The notes below the pieces were generated by a model. It ran no database searches. It was not told where the DNA came from and saw only the letters and a list, made by a program, of their open reading frames with translations. The position numbers and the translations under genes were made by a program. A DNA stretch of 7,291 bases from contig NZ_JAHAHH010000066.1 in NCBI RefSeq assembly GCF_018373335.1, positions 1 to 7,291 on the forward strand, written 5' to 3'. This document shows, one piece after another, positions 5,041 to 7,291 of this stretch (positions are counted from its first letter, which is position 1; each line of letters begins with the position of its first letter). The stretch is from Negativicoccus succinicivorans. Lineage in GTDB: Bacteria; Bacillota; Negativicutes; Veillonellales; Negativicoccaceae.

Positions 5041-5325
5041 GCATACATAAAATCATCATGCGGCAAGGGAACAGGAAGTTTCTTTATACGAAGTATCAAT
5101 TTTAATAATAATAATAACATTATTATCTTTATATATTAAATCATTTATATATAGGGAAATAAAAATTTGAGTGAAATAGAAAAGTAAAAGGGCGTTGAAA
5201 AAGAATGTTTAATTTACGAAATATAAACAAACATGATTAATGCTAAAAAAAAGAGCTGTTTAATCATCATTGATAACTTTACGGGCGGGGACAAGGGACA
5301 ACACGGGTGTCAGGCCCTGCTCGCG
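5041..5325. other. AT-rich intergenic spacer
   Basis: I see no gene here. The spacer holds a (TAA)n-type trinucleotide run with a complementary TTATTAT next to it (5104-5127), a hairpin with arms ATGATTAA (5233-5240) and TTAATCAT (5260-5267) plus an inner GCT/AGC pair, a 13-base motif GGGCGTTGAAAAA (5190-5202) repeated at 6633-6645, and then a sharp change to a GC-rich block from 5281 containing the odd palindrome CAGGCCCTG (5311-5319). Confidence 0.6.
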
Positions 5326-5354
5326 TGGACAGAAAGAGCCCCGCGCATTATAAT
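5326..5354 (+). promoter_or_regulatory. Promoter of the O-antigen ligase-like gene (TGGACA - 17 bp - TATAAT)
   Basis: The -35 TGGACA (5326-5331) and a perfect -10 TATAAT (5349-5354) are separated by 17 bases, about 35 bases upstream of the start codon at 5389. Confidence 0.75.
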
Positions 5355-5388
5355 AAACTTAATATCATCCTGAAAGGAACGAATCTGC

Positions 5389-6609
5389 ATGCAGGTACAG
5401 ACGCATTCCCGACTGTTGTCGCAGTGGTGCAGCGGGTTATTATACGCGGCGGCTTTTTTTATGCCCTGGTGGCAAATGGGGCTGGAGCTTTCGCTGTTTT
5501 CGGCATGCGCCGTTATGGCGGTGTTGCTTTGGCGTGAGCCGGCTCGTTTGCGCGCCTTGCGTTGGCCGGGAGTGGCGCTCATGCTGTTTGCCGCTTGGGC
5601 GTATTGCACCACATGGTTGGCGCCGGAACCTTCCGCCAGCGCCTATAACTTTTTTTATCGTTGCGGCACCTATACGGCGATGTATTTACTGGTGACATGG
5701 CAGTTGCGCACGCGGGAGCAATGCGTGCATTTTTTGAGTTATTTGTTGGGCGGCGCGGTTATTGTATGCGTTATCGGTATTTACCAGTATTTCTTCGGCG
5801 GGTTTGCCGGTTTTACGATGGAGTGGGTGGACCGTGAGCGTTTCCCGCTACTGTTGCGTCGTATGTACAGTACGCTGGGCAATCCCAATTTGCTGGGGGC
5901 GTACTTACTGATGATCGCGAGCGTGCTGGCGAGTTTTACCGCGATCTATGAGCGCGGATATAAACGCGGGCTTACGGCGGCGCTTTTATTGCTGATTTTG
6001 CTGGTGTTATTGCTAACGTATTCGCGGGGCGCGTGGGTGAGCATGTTGGTGGCGCTTACCGTCACCGCCATTATCTATGACCGAAGGGTCGCTTGGGGCT
6101 TGTTGGCCGTGCCCGTGTTTCTTTGGTTGCATCATGGACAAATTACGGAGCGTTTCATCTCTCTTTTTCACGGTGGTGATACGTCCGTGGACCTGCGCTT
6201 TGCGTTTTGGCGCAGCACCTGGCAAATGATCGGCGATCATTGGTGGACCGGCATTGGTTGGGCGGCGTTTCCTCTTGTGTATCCCCGCTATGATTACTAT
6301 ATTCAAGATCCGTCGATTGTGAGTTATCATGCGCATAACCTGTACTTGACGGTGTTCGCGGAGACCGGCATCATCGGTTTCATATTATACATGTTGGCTT
6401 TTTGGGGGCATGGCGTCTTGGCGTGGCGCAGCTATCGGACAAGCGTCAGCCATCTTTCGCGGGCGTTAGCCCTGGGAGTGCTGTTGGCTGTGGTCGGCAT
6501 GAGCATCAACGGCCTGTTCGATTGCAATTTCTTTCACCGGACGGTAGCGCTCACGTTTTGGACATTATGCGCATTGCAAAGCACACTGAGCCGACTGGGG
6601 CAACGCTGA
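5389..6609 (+). CDS. O-antigen ligase / polysaccharide polymerase family membrane protein (Wzy_C, WaaL/Wzy type)
   Basis: This is a 406-residue polytopic inner-membrane protein with about 10-12 predicted hydrophobic helices. Family members either join undecaprenyl-linked O-antigen to lipid A-core (WaaL) or polymerise repeat units (Wzy); sequence alone does not separate these. Typical motifs are STLGNPNLLGAYLLM (161-175), LTYSRGAWVSM (209-219) with the conserved Arg, a periplasmic segment FWRSTWQMIGDHWWTGIGW (273-291), and YHAHNLYLTVFAETGIIGF (313-331) with the conserved His and the ETG turn. The length matches the family. AAAGGA lies 10 bases before the ATG, behind a good promoter. It stands alone, with no glycosyltransferases or core genes adjacent, which slightly favours a ligase encoded apart from a polysaccharide cluster (inference). 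Confidence 0.88.
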   Translation: MQVQTHSRLLSQWCSGLLYAAAFFMPWWQMGLELSLFSACAVMAVLLWREPARLRALRWPGVALMLFAAWAYCTTWLAPEPSASAYNFFYRCGTYTAMYLLVTWQLRTREQCVHFLSYLLGGAVIVCVIGIYQYFFGGFAGFTMEWVDRERFPLLLRRMYSTLGNPNLLGAYLLMIASVLASFTAIYERGYKRGLTAALLLLILLVLLLTYSRGAWVSMLVALTVTAIIYDRRVAWGLLAVPVFLWLHHGQITERFISLFHGGDTSVDLRFAFWRSTWQMIGDHWWTGIGWAAFPLVYPRYDYYIQDPSIVSYHAHNLYLTVFAETGIIGFILYMLAFWGHGVLAWRSYRTSVSHLSRALALGVLLAVVGMSINGLFDCNFFHRTVALTFWTLCALQSTLSRLGQR

Positions 6610-6637
6610 AAAGAAATATTAGAAAGCTTAAGGGGCG

Positions 6638-6666
6638 TTGAAAAATAATTGAATAGATGTTATAAT
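6638..6666 (+). promoter_or_regulatory. Distal promoter upstream of the CoA-transferase (TTGAAA - 17 bp - TATAAT)
   Basis: The -35 TTGAAA (6638-6643) and a perfect -10 TATAAT (6661-6666) are separated by 17 bases. Its transcript would begin near 6673 and run through the whole ~360-base leader to the CoA-transferase start. Confidence 0.7.
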
Positions 6667-6769
6667 GAAAGGGAATAACAAGGTTTACAATTAATCAACA
6701 ATCTTTTGTAATAAACATCGAGCGCTGTTTCAAAGGGGCTTAGAAAGATTAGAAAACGAATAGTAATGA

Positions 6770-6798
6770 TTGACAAGGTAAAAATCATCGACTATCAT
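6770..6798 (+). promoter_or_regulatory. Proximal promoter of the CoA-transferase leader (TTGACA - 17 bp - TATCAT)
   Basis: A perfect -35 TTGACA (6770-6775) and -10 TATCAT (6793-6798, 5 of 6) are separated by exactly 17 bases. The transcript would start near 6805, just before the foldable leader. Confidence 0.75.
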
Positions 6799-6804
6799 AT
6801 AGAC

Positions 6805-6975
6805 GAATAGCATGCGAGGGTCTGATTTACAAGGCTCTTAGCAAAAATACGGAGTTGGTCCACAAGGGAGGGGATTCAAGAATTTAGGAAACGCTAGGTT
6901 TTATCGCATTGCGGTACCGTTGACTATTTCTCTTCCCTCGAAAGGATATTGTCGACGGCGGCGATATCCTTTTTT
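6805..6975 (+). ncRNA. Candidate structured 5' leader / attenuator (class unknown)
   Basis: The ~170-base transcribed leader lies between the proximal promoter and a strong terminator. GCATGCGA (6810-6817) can pair with TCGCATTGC (6904-6912) with one bulged T, closing a ~100-base domain. GAGGGGA around 6870 can pair with TTCCCTC just before the terminator. A small GAAAC/GTTTT hairpin sits inside. I do not recognise the motif of any riboswitch class or a complete T-box. Existence of the RNA is likely; a regulatory role is inferred. Confidence 0.4.
6941..6975 (+). terminator. Strong intrinsic terminator inside the CoA-transferase leader
   Basis: AAAGGATATTGTCG (6941-6954) pairs with CGGCGATATCCTTT (6959-6972) over 14 bp, including two G-T pairs, with a 4-base ACGG loop, followed by T6 (6970-6975) and a further T-run. 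It lies ~60 bases upstream of the start codon and downstream of both plus-strand promoters, so transcription of the gene must pass it. Confidence 0.88.
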
Positions 6976-7036
6976 GTTTCTCGGAACTATGTATGACATA
7001 GTGTGTTCCGTTGTTTTTTAAGGAGATGGTAAAGGA

Positions 7037-7291
7037 ATGGATATTAACGACATTCGCGACAGAATTCGGTGTAAAGATCTGCTCGGCAAAGTCATGACCG
7101 CAGAAGAAGCGGCCGCCATGATTCACCCGAATGATCATATCGGCATCAGCGGATTTACACCGTCCGGTTACCCGAAAGCAGTACCACTCGCACTGGAAGA
7201 ACGGATTAAGAAAGAGCAGTTCAAAATTGATCTGTGGACCGGCGCCTCGGTCGGCCCGGAAGCAGACCAGGCTCTGGTGGAATGTGACGGC
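7037..7291 (+). CDS. Acetyl-CoA hydrolase/transferase family CoA-transferase, likely succinate:acetate or propionate CoA-transferase (3' end outside window)
   Basis: The first 85 residues (MDINDIRDRIRCKDL...) match the N-terminus of the acetyl-CoA hydrolase/transferase family, about 500 residues when complete. Hallmarks are ISGFTPSGYPKAVPLAL (37-53) and WTGASVGPEAD (67-77), which belong to the succinyl-CoA:acetate CoA-transferase (Cat1/ScpC/AarC) group. These cytoplasmic enzymes move CoA between succinate and acetate or propionate through a glutamyl-CoA intermediate; the catalytic Glu lies beyond the window. In Negativicutes the enzyme belongs to the succinate-propionate pathway, so methylmalonyl-CoA genes downstream would be expected (inference). 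AAGGAG lies 11 bases before the ATG. The leader suggests premature-termination control. Confidence 0.88.
   Translation, partial: MDINDIRDRIRCKDLLGKVMTAEEAAAMIHPNDHIGISGFTPSGYPKAVPLALEERIKKEQFKIDLWTGASVGPEADQALVECDG

Larger units (their letters stand above)
6667..7036 (+). other. Gene-free leader region of the CoA-transferase
   Basis: No supportable gene lies here. The region contains a second promoter, a stretch able to fold (6810-6912), a strong terminator (6941-6975) and then the ribosome-binding site AAGGAG (7020-7025), 11 bases from the start codon. A 9-codon frame from ATG 6812 has no ribosome-binding site and is probably not translated. Confidence 0.6.

Noticed and set aside
5016..5120. 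N-terminal extension of the small membrane protein (MLLLLLKLILRIKK...)
   Set aside because: The hydrophobic start comes from an AT-rich trinucleotide run, and the ribosome-binding site and promoter of the shorter protein lie inside it.
5104..5127. TAA trinucleotide run, considered as a CRISPR-like or origin repeat
   Set aside because: It is a simple AT-rich microsatellite with no spacers, DnaA boxes or iterons nearby.
6812..6841. Nine-codon leader peptide MRGSDLQGS in the CoA-transferase leader
   Set aside because: It has no ribosome-binding site and no run of regulatory codons.
6904..6920. GCGGTACCG in the CoA-transferase leader, reminiscent of the T-box core, with TCCCTCG before the terminator
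   Set aside because: The conserved AGGGTGGTACCGCG context is missing, the spacing of the two parts is wrong, no Stem I or specifier loop is evident, and the downstream gene is not an aminoacyl-tRNA synthetase or amino-acid gene.

Overview
The window looks like chromosome from an anaerobic, diderm (outer-membrane-bearing) Firmicute, most plausibly class Negativicutes (Veillonella/Megasphaera/Dialister relatives). This is an inference. Ribosome-binding sites are strong AGGAGG-type and most promoters carry a near-consensus TATAAT, both Firmicutes traits. Against that stand a Wzy/WaaL-type O-antigen ligase or polymerase, which implies an outer-membrane or surface polysaccharide, and a succinate-type CoA-transferase of propionate/acetate fermentation.

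Layout, left to right. (1) 1-730 (+) is the 3' end of a larger unrecognised gene. Its C-terminal part has residues arranged like a PD-(D/E)XK nuclease core, so a defence or restriction role is possible but unproven. (2) Nine bases further on, convergent, is a citC-like citrate lyase ligase (740-1966, -) with an unusual ~80-residue Ala/Glu/Lys-rich tail and no citrate lyase subunit genes beside it. (3) A two-gene minus-strand operon (2748 to 2195) encodes two small Cys-containing proteins of unknown function and ends in a hairpin terminator. (4) Divergent from it is a flavin-reductase-family protein (2935-3435, +), followed by about 400 bases that I read as a decayed coding sequence with two in-frame stops, a one-base frameshift and an AAAAAG hexamer expansion. 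(5) tRNA-Ser(GGA) (-) has a consensus promoter and a terminator. (6) A typical 2-Cys peroxiredoxin AhpC (4167-4730, -) has a PerR-like operator over its -10 box. (7) A 62-residue two-helix membrane protein (4827-5015, -) is followed by an AT-rich spacer. (8) The polysaccharide ligase/polymerase lies at 5389-6609 (+). (9) A ~430-base leader has two promoters and a strong intrinsic terminator placed before the start of a CoA-transferase gene (7037 to the window end, +).

Apart from the small minus-strand operon these are mostly single-gene units with their own promoters and terminators, so the window is a patchwork rather than one pathway. Central anaerobic metabolism (CoA-transferase, CitC-like ligase), redox and peroxide defence (AhpC, flavin reductase) and envelope polysaccharide are represented. 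The least explained parts are the structured, probably attenuating leader of the CoA-transferase, the two small Cys proteins, the pseudogene, and the gene fragment abutting citC at the left edge.
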